Origin: Acinetobacter sp. C26M
GTDB taxonomy: Bacteria > Pseudomonadota > Gammaproteobacteria > Pseudomonadales > Moraxellaceae
Direction of reading: 5' to 3'
Length of the DNA: 64,000 nt
Assembly: GCF_023702675.1 (NCBI RefSeq)
Contig: NZ_CP098478.1
Coordinates: 3,224,001 to 3,288,000, forward strand
Below the pieces are notes generated by a model that was not told the DNA's origin, ran no database searches, and was given only the letters and a program-made list of their open reading frames with translations. Positions within the stretch are counted from its first letter, which is position 1. Each line of letters starts with the position of its first letter. A program made the position numbers and the translations under genes. Positions 44,469 to 53,643 of the stretch are shown here, piece by piece.

Positions 44469-46604
44469 ATGAGCGCTATTAAATACGAAAAAAACGCTGA
44501 CAATATTGTAATTCTTACCCTTGATTCATCGGGTCAATCTGCCAACACCATGAATGCAGAATTCCGTGATTCACTCAATGAAGTCAGCCAAAAGCTCAAA
44601 GCAGAAACGGATCTAAAAGGCATTATTTTCCGTTCTGCCAAGAAAACTTTCTTTGCTGGTGGTGATCTAGATGAGTTGATTCAAGTTCAACCAGAACATG
44701 CCACTGAATTCTTCAAAATGATTGAAGAACTCAAGGGTGACTTACGTGCGATTGAAACTTTAGGTGTACCTGTTGTTGCTGCCTTAAATGGTACGGCGCT
44801 CGGTGGCGGTTGGGAGATTGCTTTAGGCTGTCATTACCGTATTGCCATCAATGATCCAAAAACCAAATTTGGTTTACCTGAAGTGACTTTAGGCTTATTG
44901 CCAGGCGGTGGCGGTATCGTGCGTATGGTACGTTTGCTTGGCTTACAAAATGCGTTTCCATTCTTGATGGAAGGCAAACAGTTTGGTGTCGATAAAGCAA
45001 AATCACTTGGTTTGGTACATGACACTGCTGAGAACGAACAAGAGCTGTTAGACAAAGCCATTGCTTGGGTCAAAGCCAATCCTAAGTCACAGCAACCTTT
45101 TGATGTTAAAGGCTACAAAATCCCTGGAGGCGATCCGAAAACTCCTGCTGTAGCACAAGTGCTTGCAATTGCTCCAGCGATGCTACGTGATAAAACCAAA
45201 GGCTGTTACCCTGCACCTGAAGCGATCATGGCGGCTGCGGTAGAAGGTGCACAGGTTGATGTTGATACCGCTTTGCGTATCGAATCACGTTACTTTACGC
45301 AACTCACAGTCGGTCAGATTTCTAAAAATATGATCGGTACTTTTTGGCATGGTCTCAATGCAATTAAGTCTGGTGCAAGCCGCCCTGCTGAAGTTGCAAA
45401 ATGGCAAGCGACTAAAGTAGGTGTATTAGGTGCAGGCATGATGGGGGCAGGCATTGCTTACTCAACAGCAATCAAAGGCATCCCTGTCGTACTCAAAGAT
45501 GTCTCTGTTGAAAATGCTGAAAAAGGCAAAGCCTATTCACAAAAATTACTCGATAAACGTGTTTCACAAGGCCGTATGACGGCAGAAAAACGTGACCAAG
45601 TCTTAGCACTGATTACCGCAACCGCTGATGCGGCTGATTTGCAAGGCTGTGACCTGATCATCGAAGCGGTGTTTGAGAATCAGGAATTAAAAGCCAAAGT
45701 GACGCAAGAAGCTGAACAATATTTGGCTGAAGGTGGAATCTTTGCATCGAATACCTCTACCCTACCAATCACTGGTTTGGCAACGGCAAGTAAAGATGCT
45801 CAAAAGTTCATTGGACTACATTTCTTTAGTCCAGTCGATAAAATGCAATTGGTCGAAATTATCAAAGGTAAACAGACCTCTGCTGATACTTTGGCGAAAG
45901 CTTACGACTTTGTTCAGCAAATTGCCAAAACCCCAATTGTAGTGAATGACAGCCGTGGCTTCTTCACCAGCCGCGTGTTTGGTACATTCATTCAAGAAGG
46001 GATGCGACTACTTGCGGAAGGTGTACATCCTGCCAAAATTGAAATGGCAGCACTAAAAGCAGGTATGCCGGTTGGTCCACTGGCGATTCAGGATGAAGTT
46101 TCTCTGACCTTGACTGAACATGTCGCAGCAGAAACCCGTAAAGCCCTGCAAGCAGAAGGCAAAGATTTACCGAAAACTCCAGTCGATGACGTGGTACACA
46201 CCATGATTCATGAACTGAATCGTAAAGGAAAGGCTGCGGGAGCTGGCTTCTATGACTATCCTGAAAATGGTAAAAAACATTTATGGGATGGACTTAGTCG
46301 CTGGCAGAAAGAGAACACTATTTCTGAACAAGACATGATTGACCGCTTCTTGTTTGTACAGGCACTAGATACATTACGCTGCTATGAAGTAGGTGTTTTA
46401 GAGTCTGTGATTGATGCCAATGTCGGTTCGATATTCGGAATTGGTTTTGCTCCATGGACAGGCGGTGCAATTCAATTCTTGAATCAAAATGGCATTCAAA
46501 AATCCTTGCAACGTGCTGAGCAACTGGCTGCTCAATATGGTGACCGTTTTACGCCACCAAAGTTATTGAAAGAAAAAGCACAGCAAAATACTGTGATTCA
46601 ATAA
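44469..46604 (+). CDS. Enoyl-CoA hydratase / 3-hydroxyacyl-CoA dehydrogenase (FadB/FadJ-like)
   Basis: 711 residues from ATG 44469 with AAGGAG upstream. The N-terminal hydratase has FAGGDLDELIQ, GTALGGGWEIALGC and FGLPEVTLGLLPGGGG (acidic residues for hydration). The dehydrogenase half starts VGVLGAGMMGAGIAYSTA (Rossmann, ~319) and continues GLHFFSPVDKMQLVEI. C-terminal helical domains complete the FadB plan. It carries out the two middle steps of fatty acid beta-oxidation in complex with the adjacent thiolase. A strong terminator follows (46628-46666). Whether it is FadB or FadJ class is undecided. Confidence 0.92.
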   Translation: MSAIKYEKNADNIVILTLDSSGQSANTMNAEFRDSLNEVSQKLKAETDLKGIIFRSAKKTFFAGGDLDELIQVQPEHATEFFKMIEELKGDLRAIETLGVPVVAALNGTALGGGWEIALGCHYRIAINDPKTKFGLPEVTLGLLPGGGGIVRMVRLLGLQNAFPFLMEGKQFGVDKAKSLGLVHDTAENEQELLDKAIAWVKANPKSQQPFDVKGYKIPGGDPKTPAVAQVLAIAPAMLRDKTKGCYPAPEAIMAAAVEGAQVDVDTALRIESRYFTQLTVGQISKNMIGTFWHGLNAIKSGASRPAEVAKWQATKVGVLGAGMMGAGIAYSTAIKGIPVVLKDVSVENAEKGKAYSQKLLDKRVSQGRMTAEKRDQVLALITATADAADLQGCDLIIEAVFENQELKAKVTQEAEQYLAEGGIFASNTSTLPITGLATASKDAQKFIGLHFFSPVDKMQLVEIIKGKQTSADTLAKAYDFVQQIAKTPIVVNDSRGFFTSRVFGTFIQEGMRLLAEGVHPAKIEMAALKAGMPVGPLAIQDEVSLTLTEHVAAETRKALQAEGKDLPKTPVDDVVHTMIHELNRKGKAAGAGFYDYPENGKKHLWDGLSRWQKENTISEQDMIDRFLFVQALDTLRCYEVGVLESVIDANVGSIFGIGFAPWTGGAIQFLNQNGIQKSLQRAEQLAAQYGDRFTPPKLLKEKAQQNTVIQ

Positions 46605-46627
46605 TCTCGATTTAGCCAAGCCAATTA

Positions 46628-46666
46628 AGGCCCGTATGGAACTCCTTGTCTGTACGGGCTTTTTTA
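46628..46666 (+). terminator. Intrinsic terminator of the beta-oxidation operon
   Basis: GCCCGTA / TACGGGC around a 16-nt loop, followed by T6 on the plus strand. Confidence 0.85.
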
Positions 46667-46770
46667 TGTGTCCGACAAAATCACAGCAAAACATCTGAGT
46701 AATGCATCACAATTTATGCTATAACTTTATCAATTCTGCTTTATTTTTTTGCATCATTTGGAAATTTCTT

Positions 46771-46995
46771 ATGTCTGAAAAACTCTGCCCAGAAACTTCG
46801 CCTTGGGGTTGGAAAGCATTAATTATCACCACAGTTCTCAGTGTACTGTTTATGGTGATTTTCTACTTGGCTATTAATAATGAACCAGATTATATGCCAA
46901 TGAACCAAAAGAAAGCGGCTACCCCAGCTGAAATGTCACAATCATCAGTGACAACAGAAACAAGCTCAACTGAAGCACATCAACACAATCACTAA
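46771..46995 (+). CDS. Small one-helix membrane protein, EPDYMP family, copy A
   Basis: 74 residues from ATG 46771. A short N-terminus, one membrane helix (~14-35) in GWKALIITTVLSVLFMVIFY, then NNEPDYMPMNQKKAA and a Ser/Thr/His-rich tail. It is clearly paralogous to the protein at 48107: both share GWK, VLS, FYLA, EPDYMP and an adjacent KA pair. No known family comes to mind. The two copies flank a patatin-like phospholipase gene 67 bp downstream. Charge pattern suggests the tail faces the periplasm. Function unknown. Confidence 0.7.
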   Translation: MSEKLCPETSPWGWKALIITTVLSVLFMVIFYLAINNEPDYMPMNQKKAATPAEMSQSSVTTETSSTEAHQHNH

Positions 46996-47061
46996 AGTGT
47001 TATTGTCGAATATGATAAATCCGTGTAAAACATGGGTTTATCATGATATTCGAGATTTTCA

Positions 47062-47916
47062 ATGCTTCAACAAAATCGTCAGGCACTGGTCGTTGAAGGC
47101 GGTGGAATGCGCGGTGCATTCACCAGCGGTGTCTTAGATGCATTTTTGCAGCAACAATTTAACCCCTTTGATCTTTGTGTCGGTGTCTCCTCTGGTTCAA
47201 CCAATGTCGCCAACTACCTCGCTGCCCAACAAGGTCGGACCTTACAAATCTATTTAGATCATTCACTCCGCACTGAATTTATCCAATATGGTCGCTTTTT
47301 CAAAGGTGGTGACTTACTGGACTTAAAATGGATGTGGGATGTGGTTGAACAAGAGCATCCGCTCAATCAAGCTCATCTGTTTGCCAATCATCCTGAATTC
47401 TATATGGTACTCACCCACGCCATTTCAGGTGAAGCCACTTACATCAAAGCGTCTAGAGACAATATCTTAGAAGGTTTAAGAGCATCGAGTTCAATTCCTG
47501 TCTTGACTCGTCAAGCCGTTGAAGTCTTTGGTGAACCTTATTTTGATGGCGGCGTTGCCGATGCCTTACCCGTACCTTGGGCCGCCCAACAGCATGATGT
47601 TTCCAAGTTAATGGTGTTGAGAACACGTCCACAGAATTACTATAAAGCCAGCAGTAAAGGCGACCAGTTGCTTGCCAAATACCTGTTTAAACAGCAACGT
47701 GGTTTTGCGCAAAGTTTATTAACGAGGACTCAGCGTTATAACGATGCAGTCGAATTTACTCGTACCCCCTCTGAACAAAAAATCTTGGAAGTTTGCCCCC
47801 CTGATTTAAAAAATATGGCAGGTCGACTTTCAAAGAATAAGACCAAGATCCGTTATAGCTATGATGTTGGGATAGAAACAGGTTTAAAGGCAATTGAAGA
47901 CTGGAACAAACTTTAA
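47062..47916 (+). CDS. Patatin-like phospholipase (YjjU-type)
   Basis: 284 residues. The oxyanion loop is VVEGGGMRGAFTSGVL (~10-25), the nucleophile Ser is S43 in GVSSGS (GXSXG), and the dyad Asp is D162 in YFDGGVADALPV. These are the three blocks of patatin-family lipid acyl hydrolases, and YjjU is the closest well-known type. There is no signal peptide, so it is likely cytoplasmic or peripheral on the inner membrane. It lies between two paralogous one-helix membrane proteins, which suggests a shared membrane role. Substrate unknown. Confidence 0.9.
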   Translation: MLQQNRQALVVEGGGMRGAFTSGVLDAFLQQQFNPFDLCVGVSSGSTNVANYLAAQQGRTLQIYLDHSLRTEFIQYGRFFKGGDLLDLKWMWDVVEQEHPLNQAHLFANHPEFYMVLTHAISGEATYIKASRDNILEGLRASSSIPVLTRQAVEVFGEPYFDGGVADALPVPWAAQQHDVSKLMVLRTRPQNYYKASSKGDQLLAKYLFKQQRGFAQSLLTRTQRYNDAVEFTRTPSEQKILEVCPPDLKNMAGRLSKNKTKIRYSYDVGIETGLKAIEDWNKL

Positions 47917-47940
47917 TTCTTATTCAAATAAATCCAATTT

Positions 47941-48013
47941 TACTTTGGATAGCGAAGCGTTTTTTAATTTAACGATGGCAGCATCTTCGGTCTACGCGCC
48001 CCTATCCAAAGTA
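47941..48013. repeat. 12-bp inverted repeat around a 49-nt spacer
   Basis: TACTTTGGATAG at 47941-47952 and CTATCCAAAGTA at 48002-48013 are perfect complements. The spacer is partly GC-rich. It lies between the patatin gene and the second small membrane protein, and resembles the hairpin mosaics at 48344 and 57920. Confidence 0.55.
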
Positions 48014-48106
48014 TGAGCCAATTTCTTATTCAAAATTTCTACTTGGCAAATCAGCCCCAAAAGGCGCAGAATCTAGTTTTGTTTTTTGTTATTTTTGGAA
48101 TTTATT

Positions 48107-48343
48107 ATGAATAATCAACCATCCCCAAAAAAAGATTCAAATGAAGAAACGGTATTGGGATGGAAATTTGTCATCATTGTTGGTGTGCTCAGCACGATTT
48201 TTTTAAGCTTTTTCTATTTAGCCATGACCCAAGAACCTGATTATATGCCAGGCGCGCAACGTAAAGCGCAACAACAGGAACATGCTCAAAATAGCTCTTC
48301 AGCGAGTTCTGAAGTGGCTACCCAAACTCAGCAGCAGCCATAA
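48107..48343 (+). CDS. Small one-helix membrane protein, EPDYMP family, copy B
   Basis: 78 residues from ATG 48107. It contains LGWKFVIIVGVLSTIFLSFFY (one helix), then FYLAMTQEPDYMPGAQRKAQQ and a Gln/Ser-rich tail. The core matches copy A at 46771. The two bracket the patatin gene on the same strand. The gap to the patatin stop (190 bp) holds the inverted repeat at 47941. No catalytic residue is visible. Function unknown. Confidence 0.7.
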   Translation: MNNQPSPKKDSNEETVLGWKFVIIVGVLSTIFLSFFYLAMTQEPDYMPGAQRKAQQQEHAQNSSSASSEVATQTQQQP

Positions 48344-48680
48344 GCCTTATTTATCCTACTTTCGCTCAACAAAAAATAGGATACTCGGAAAAGTCATCAG
48401 CAAGTTGAGCAAGCCAAAGCGACTAAAGCTTTGGTGAAGCGCAAGACAACAATTTGTATAGTCTATACTCAAGCATAGCTTTCGCCTTGCGGTGCGGCAA
48501 AGATAATAAATCTTTGCTATTAGCACCTCAGGTTTTGCCTACTTTTCCCAAAATGAGAAACAACGTTTCGTAAGGTAGGTCGAGCCGAAGGCTAATCTTG
48601 AAATTGAATGAGAAGTCATCAAGACACCGTCAAGTACTTTCTTTTCAACAAATTGACTCAATATTTAAACCAAATTTAGG
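48344..48680. repeat. Mosaic of short stem-loops, intergenic region B
   Basis: 337-bp spacer with no credible ORF but several tiny perfect hairpins: stem CCAAAGC with loop GACTAAA (48414-48434), stem GCAAAGAT with loop AATAA (48497-48517), GAAAC-AAC-GTTTC (48557-48569) and AGCC-GAA-GGCT (48583-48593). Loop sequences AAC and GACTAAA recur in region A at 57920. See findings. Confidence 0.6.
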
Positions 48681-49118
48681 TTATTTACATTGCACTTGTT
48701 CAATCATTGACATAATCATCTCAATATGTGGAATTCCACACTCATCATATTCATCCCCTTGCACCACAAAACCAAGCTGCTGATAAAATGACATCGCATG
48801 GACTTGTGAAGACAAATGCAGGAATGCACGTCCCTGCTGCTTCGCAAAGGCAATAATATCCAGCATAATCATTTGACCAAGCCCTTGCCCCCGATAAGCC
48901 TTAAGCACAGCAACTCGCCCAACGCTATTATTTTGCAATAATCGTGCTGTCGCAATCGGCTGATCCTGATCATAGATGACAAAGTGTTGTGAGATCGCAT
49001 CTTGCTCATCCCACTCGTCCGCTTCAGCAATACCTTGTTCCTGAATAAAAACCAATGTTCGGATCAATTTCGCATCATGCTGTAATTGATCCCAATTTCC
49101 CTGTTTGATTTGGTACAT
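48681..49118 (-). CDS. GNAT-family N-acetyltransferase, ElaA-like
   Basis: 145 residues from ATG 49116-49118. It has ADEWDEQDAISQHFV near 38-52 and the acetyl-CoA segment RVAVLKAYRGQGLGQMIM (R/Q-x-x-G-x-G, ~75-92), then LGFVVQGDEYDECGIPHI, which is typical of ElaA-type acetyltransferases. Substrate is unknown. It begins 17 bp after the methyltransferase gene on the same strand, so the two likely form a unit. Confidence 0.87.
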   Translation of the reverse strand: MYQIKQGNWDQLQHDAKLIRTLVFIQEQGIAEADEWDEQDAISQHFVIYDQDQPIATARLLQNNSVGRVAVLKAYRGQGLGQMIMLDIIAFAKQQGRAFLHLSSQVHAMSFYQQLGFVVQGDEYDECGIPHIEMIMSMIEQVQCK

Positions 49119-49135
49119 CGTTTTCTCTGTTTTAA

Positions 49136-50353
49136 TTAACACTTACAACCGATATTCTCGACTGGCATCTGATCTTGTAATAATAATTCCAAACTCTGTT
49201 TCTCAATGCCATACATGACTTTTAACGCTTGAATCTGTTGCATGATTTTGGCATCAGGTTGTTGAATATCCTTTCGTTTCGTCGCCAAAATCATTTTATT
49301 CTTACTGGTATGCTCCAAAGACACAAACTCAAAAACTTTAGTTTCATAACCATAGGCTTTAAGCAGTAACGCACGTAAAGTATCGGTCAGCATTTCAGCC
49401 TGTTGTCCTGCATGAATGCCAAATTGCAACATCGGCTGTAACACCTCTGGACTTTGTAGCTGTGGACGGAGTTCCTTATGGCAACACGGTGCACACATAA
49501 TCATGGATGCATTCAGACGAATGCCGGTATGAATAGCAAAGTCAGTGGCGATATCACAGGCATGCAATGCAATCATCACATCTAATTTTTCTGGCTGATA
49601 ACTACGCACATCCCCTTCAAAGAAATCCAGATGACTAAAACCCGTTTGATCAGCAACATTTTGGCAAAATTCAACCAGATTCGAACGCAATTCAACGCCC
49701 GTAATTAACGGTGTTTTATGCTGTGCCTGTAAATAGTCATATAAAGCAAAAGTTAGATAGCCTTTGCCTGAGCCAAAATCGACAATATTCAATTCTTGTT
49801 GTGATGCATCAATCTGTTCATAGGCATGTGAAAAGATTTCAATAAATTTATTAATCTGCTTCCACTTACGCGCCATACTTGGAACGATTTGCCCTTTTTC
49901 ATCAGTAATACCGAGATGCTTTAAAAATGGGCTCTGCTGTTGTACATAACGCTGCTTTTCACGATTGTGCTGCTGTTGCCCTACTTTATCGGTCGATGCC
50001 TGTTTCTTCTGAGTGTTCAATATGGCTTTCTTTTTATTTTTCTTCAGTTGAACGTCTTGTTCAGTGCTAAATAGATTGGCTTGCTTAGACAGACTCAATA
50101 ACTCAGCAATCTTTTCCAAACCTTCGGCAATACTATAGTTTTTAGTGATGTCTTGTGTGGTGTGATGATATAAACAAGACAAGCTTGCCTGTCCCTGTAG
50201 TTCAATCACACGGAATGTCATTTTTTCTAGTTGCGCCATTTCGCCTTTGTACTGACTTAAAATCAGGCGATCAAAGCTATTATTTTCAATAGATTGCTGG
50301 ATATCCAAGAAAAACTGCTGTTCTTGTTCAAAAGAAAAATTCGGCGCAAACAT
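49136..50353 (-). CDS. SAM-dependent methyltransferase of the Methyltransf_32 type
   Basis: 405 residues. The SAM site is LNIVDFGSGKGYLTFALYDYL (in part, ~190-210), followed by the ITGVELR-like motif II and MCAPCCHKEL near 290. The DFGSGKGYLTFALYDYL motif is characteristic of the PF13679 (Methyltransf_32) family that includes METTL25-like proteins. Residues ~100-145 are Lys/Gln-rich, typical of a nucleic-acid-facing linker. RNA methylation is plausible but the target is unknown. It precedes the GNAT gene. Confidence 0.82.
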   Translation of the reverse strand: MFAPNFSFEQEQQFFLDIQQSIENNSFDRLILSQYKGEMAQLEKMTFRVIELQGQASLSCLYHHTTQDITKNYSIAEGLEKIAELLSLSKQANLFSTEQDVQLKKNKKKAILNTQKKQASTDKVGQQQHNREKQRYVQQQSPFLKHLGITDEKGQIVPSMARKWKQINKFIEIFSHAYEQIDASQQELNIVDFGSGKGYLTFALYDYLQAQHKTPLITGVELRSNLVEFCQNVADQTGFSHLDFFEGDVRSYQPEKLDVMIALHACDIATDFAIHTGIRLNASMIMCAPCCHKELRPQLQSPEVLQPMLQFGIHAGQQAEMLTDTLRALLLKAYGYETKVFEFVSLEHTSKNKMILATKRKDIQQPDAKIMQQIQALKVMYGIEKQSLELLLQDQMPVENIGCKC

Positions 50354-50436
50354 AATGAAAACCTGACAAATAGAAACTAAATTTTAAAGCGTCTTACTTT
50401 AAAAGGGAAATTGCATTACGATACAGTTGTATTTTT

Positions 50437-51096
50437 ATGCAACCAGATCGCTTGATGAACACAAACACATTACTGGACTATGACCCCAAAGAAGAATTGA
50501 TTAACGCCTATAGTCATGGGGCTGGCGCAGTACTGGCTTTAATTGCCTCAATTTTTTTGATCATCAAAGGCTATGGCCTGCCTTTAGGGCAATGGATCAG
50601 TTTATGGGTCTATGGCTTTAGCTTGGTACTATTGCTCAGTAGTTCCATGCTGTATCACTTTGCCCAAGATGAACGTAAACGCTATTGGTATAAAAAACTG
50701 GATCATACCGCGATTTACTATCTGATTGCAGGCACCTATACCCCTTTTCTCAGTATTGCCATTCCAACTGCCAAGGCACATTATTTATTGATTGCTTTAT
50801 GGGCCATTGCCCTGATCGGTACTTTGTTCAAACTGGTATTCATTCATCGCTTCCAAAAACTTTCTTTAGCCGCTTATTTAGTCATGGGCTGGCTCGCTGT
50901 TTTGGTGATGGATGATATGCAACGTTATCTGTCTAAAGAAGCGGTACAACTGCTAATTGCTGGTGGGTTGGCTTATACCATCGGCACATTGTTTTATGCC
51001 TTAAAAAAGGTAAGATATACCCACGCAATTTGGCATGTTTTTGTGCTATTAGGCGCAGGATTACACTTTTTGGCAATCTACTGTTATGTATTATAA
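50437..51096 (+). CDS. Hemolysin III family membrane protein (PAQR fold)
   Basis: 219 residues with seven predicted helices. Family landmarks are EELINAYSHGAGAVLAL (~17-33), LYHFAQDERKRYWYKKLDHT (in part), AGTYTPFLS and a late HAIWHVFVLLGAGLHF; the conserved His, Ser and Asp residues bind zinc in PAQR proteins. E. coli YqfA is the closest named relative. The cell role in bacteria is not clear, despite the hemolysin name. The ATG at 50437 and 50455 are both possible. Confidence 0.88.
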   Translation: MQPDRLMNTNTLLDYDPKEELINAYSHGAGAVLALIASIFLIIKGYGLPLGQWISLWVYGFSLVLLLSSSMLYHFAQDERKRYWYKKLDHTAIYYLIAGTYTPFLSIAIPTAKAHYLLIALWAIALIGTLFKLVFIHRFQKLSLAAYLVMGWLAVLVMDDMQRYLSKEAVQLLIAGGLAYTIGTLFYALKKVRYTHAIWHVFVLLGAGLHFLAIYCYVL

Positions 51097-51201
51097 GTCC
51101 ATATATAGCATTAAGTTTTCGAAGTAAAACTGCACATTCAAAAGGAATTTTTCAAGACAACCGCTATTCTGTTTCTTGAATGAATAACATGAAGGTCTTG
51201 T

Positions 51202-52512
51202 ATGTCGTCAAGCACTACGACTGCCACCCCAGAAGTGGCCAGCAATTCAAAAGCGCGAGTATTATTTGCCAGCCTTGTCGGTACGACAATTGAGTTTTTC
51301 GACTTTTATATCTATGCCACAGCAGCAGTACTCATTTTTCCACACTTATTTTTCCCTGAAAGTAGCGATGGTGCTGCGGTGCTTAAGTCACTCGCGACCT
51401 TTGCGATTGCTTTTATCGCCCGACCGATTGGCGCAGCAATTTTTGGACATCTCGGTGACCGAATCGGACGCAAGGCCACGTTAGTTGCTGCCTTGCTGAC
51501 CATGGGGATTTCAACAGTGTGTATTGGTCTGTTACCGACCTATGCACAAATTGGTCTAGCAGCACCACTATTGCTTGCCTTATGTCGTTTAGGCCAAGGT
51601 TTAGGTTTAGGTGGTGAATGGAGCGGTGCAGTACTGCTTGCTACTGAGAATGCACCAGAGGGTAAACGCGCTTGGTATGGTATGTTTCCTCAACTCGGTG
51701 CACCAATCGGTTTCATCCTTGCAACAGGCTCATTCTTGCTACTCAATGCCTTTATGTCTGAACAAGCATTTATGACATGGGGTTGGCGTATTCCATTTAT
51801 TGCCAGTGCTGTGTTGGTTTTAGTTGGTTTATACATCCGTTTAAAACTGCATGAAACCCCTGCTTTCCAAAAAGTATTAAACAAGCAAAAAGAAGTGAAT
51901 GTACCGTTTAAAGAGGTCATGACCAAGCATTTACCAATGTTGGTGCTTGGGACAATTGCAGCCATCTGTACTTTCGTGGTGTTCTATCTCACCACCGTAT
52001 TTGCCTTGAACTGGGGTACCACCAAGCTCGGCTATGCCCGTGGTGAATTCTTAGTATTACAGCTCATCGCGACCTTATGTTTTGCAGCCTTTATTCCACT
52101 CTCAGCAATTTTTGCAGAGAAGTTTGGTCGTAAAAATACGTCGATTGCAGTATGTATTCTTTCTGCACTATTTGGATTGTGTTTCGCACCGCTATTAGGT
52201 TCAGGTAGTCCAATTCTGGTATTCCTGTTCTTATGTATCGGTCTTTCGATTATGGGCTTAACCTATGGCCCAATTGGTACGGTACTGTCTGAAATCTTCC
52301 CCACCTCAGTTCGCTATACTGGCTCAGCACTGACTTTTAACCTAGCTGGTATTTTTGGTGCATCCTTTGCGCCTTATATCGCCACCAAGCTCGCAGAAAG
52401 TTATGGCTTAGGCGCAGTTGGTTTATATTTAAGTCTGGCTTCCATTTTATCGTTGATCGCATTTTTAATGATTCGCGAAACCAAACATGATGATGTAAAT
52501 AACCAGATCTAA
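51202..52512 (+). CDS. MHS-family metabolite:H+ symporter (MFS)
   Basis: 436 residues, 12 predicted helices. It opens with LVGTTIEFFDFYIYATAAVL, the MHS signature, and has the loop 2-3 motif GHLGDRIGRKATLVAALLTM (in part). The region RLGQGLGLGGEWSGAVLLATENAP (in part) is also typical of ProP/ShiA/YhjE-type carriers. It probably imports an organic acid or osmolyte with protons. Substrate cannot be assigned. It is a single gene followed by a hairpin (52521-52563). Confidence 0.87.
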   Translation: MSSSTTTATPEVASNSKARVLFASLVGTTIEFFDFYIYATAAVLIFPHLFFPESSDGAAVLKSLATFAIAFIARPIGAAIFGHLGDRIGRKATLVAALLTMGISTVCIGLLPTYAQIGLAAPLLLALCRLGQGLGLGGEWSGAVLLATENAPEGKRAWYGMFPQLGAPIGFILATGSFLLLNAFMSEQAFMTWGWRIPFIASAVLVLVGLYIRLKLHETPAFQKVLNKQKEVNVPFKEVMTKHLPMLVLGTIAAICTFVVFYLTTVFALNWGTTKLGYARGEFLVLQLIATLCFAAFIPLSAIFAEKFGRKNTSIAVCILSALFGLCFAPLLGSGSPILVFLFLCIGLSIMGLTYGPIGTVLSEIFPTSVRYTGSALTFNLAGIFGASFAPYIATKLAESYGLGAVGLYLSLASILSLIAFLMIRETKHDDVNNQI

Positions 52513-52520
52513 TCATTATT

Positions 52521-52563
52521 TTTCAGATGATCTGTGAAAAATACACGCTCAGATCATCTGAAA
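52521..52563. terminator. 14-bp hairpin after the MHS transporter gene
   Basis: TTTCAGATGATCTG (52521-52534) pairs perfectly with CAGATCATCTGAAA (52550-52563) around 15 nt. No T-run follows. Confidence 0.5.
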
Positions 52564-52674
52564 TACCATTCAATTGCATAGTTTTTATCTTATAAAGTTG
52601 CTTTTACAACTGCATTCTTCCAAATATTTTTTATGCTAAAATAGCCGCCTTCATTTTTTTTAGACGATTGTGTT

Positions 52675-53580
52675 ATGTACGCAGTGATTATCGTTGCCGT
52701 ATTTTTAATCAGCTTTTTATATACCTATTTTCGGGGCAAAGAACGATTAAAAGCATCTCGACAATTATTTGACCATTCGACATTTTTAGCGCCCGTGAAC
52801 ATGTTCATGACTGGTTTTTCTAAATTGCCGAACCAACCCTTCTTTGATGTGGCACAGTTTCCAGAACTGAAGCCCTTACAAGACAATTGGCAAGTGATTC
52901 GAGAAGAAGCAATTCAACTGCAAAACCAAATTAAAGCGTCTGAAAAAAATAATGATGCTGGCTTTAATACTTTCTTTAAACGTGGGTGGAAACGTTTTTA
53001 TCTAAAATGGTATCAAGACAGCCATCCTTCAGCACAGCAACTCTGCCCAAAAACAGTGGCTCTGTTGGAAAGCATTCCTTCAGTCAAAGCAGCGATGTTT
53101 ACCGAACTACCATCAGGTAGTTATCTGGGTAAACACCGTGATCCTTATGCTGGTTCTGTTCGTTATCACTTAGGTCTGGTCACGCCAAATAGTGATGATT
53201 GCTTTATTGAAGTCGATCAAGAGCGTTATAGCTGGAGAGATGGTGAGGCAACCGTTTTTGATGAAACCTTTGTGCATTGGGCTGAAAACAAAACTGAGGA
53301 AACCCGTATCATCTTATTCTGTGATATTGAACGTCCAATGAAATGGGGCTGGGCACAAAAGTTGAATTATTGGTTTGGTCGTAATGTCATGTCTGCGGCA
53401 AGCTCACCGAATGATGATCAAGACAAAACTGGTTTTATTAACCGTATTTTCAAATATGGTTATGCCGTCCACCATTATGGTCGTGGCTTAAAAGAGCGTA
53501 ATCGCCCACTCTACTATGTATCCAAGTGGTTACTATTTGCCATCCTGATTGGTTTAATTTTATTACCAAGTTTTTTATAA
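52675..53580 (+). CDS. lpxO: LpxO, Fe(II)/2-oxoglutarate-dependent lipid A 2-hydroxylase
   Basis: 301 residues with an N-terminal membrane helix (~2-18) and a C-terminal one (~280-298). The catalytic beta-helix has FTELPSGSYLGKHRDPYAGSVRYHL (in part) with the iron-binding H-x-D, and EATVFDETFVHWAENKTEETR with the second His and the oxoglutarate-binding Arg. These match the aspartyl/asparaginyl beta-hydroxylase-type LpxO enzymes that add a 2-hydroxyl to a secondary acyl chain of lipid A, described in Acinetobacter and Salmonella. The enzyme faces the cytoplasm. A terminator follows (53595-53624). Confidence 0.93.
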   Translation: MYAVIIVAVFLISFLYTYFRGKERLKASRQLFDHSTFLAPVNMFMTGFSKLPNQPFFDVAQFPELKPLQDNWQVIREEAIQLQNQIKASEKNNDAGFNTFFKRGWKRFYLKWYQDSHPSAQQLCPKTVALLESIPSVKAAMFTELPSGSYLGKHRDPYAGSVRYHLGLVTPNSDDCFIEVDQERYSWRDGEATVFDETFVHWAENKTEETRIILFCDIERPMKWGWAQKLNYWFGRNVMSAASSPNDDQDKTGFINRIFKYGYAVHHYGRGLKERNRPLYYVSKWLLFAILIGLILLPSFL

Positions 53581-53594
53581 AAATATTCTTCCAT

Positions 53595-53624
53595 AAAAAA
53601 GAGATGCAATTGCATCTCTTTTTT
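53595..53624. terminator. Intrinsic terminator after lpxO
   Basis: A 30-bp perfect palindrome made of A6-GAGATGCA and its complement ending in T6. It is symmetric, so it serves lpxO and the convergent gene at 53644. Confidence 0.88.
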
Positions 53625-53643
53625 ATTTTTAAACAAATCGTAA

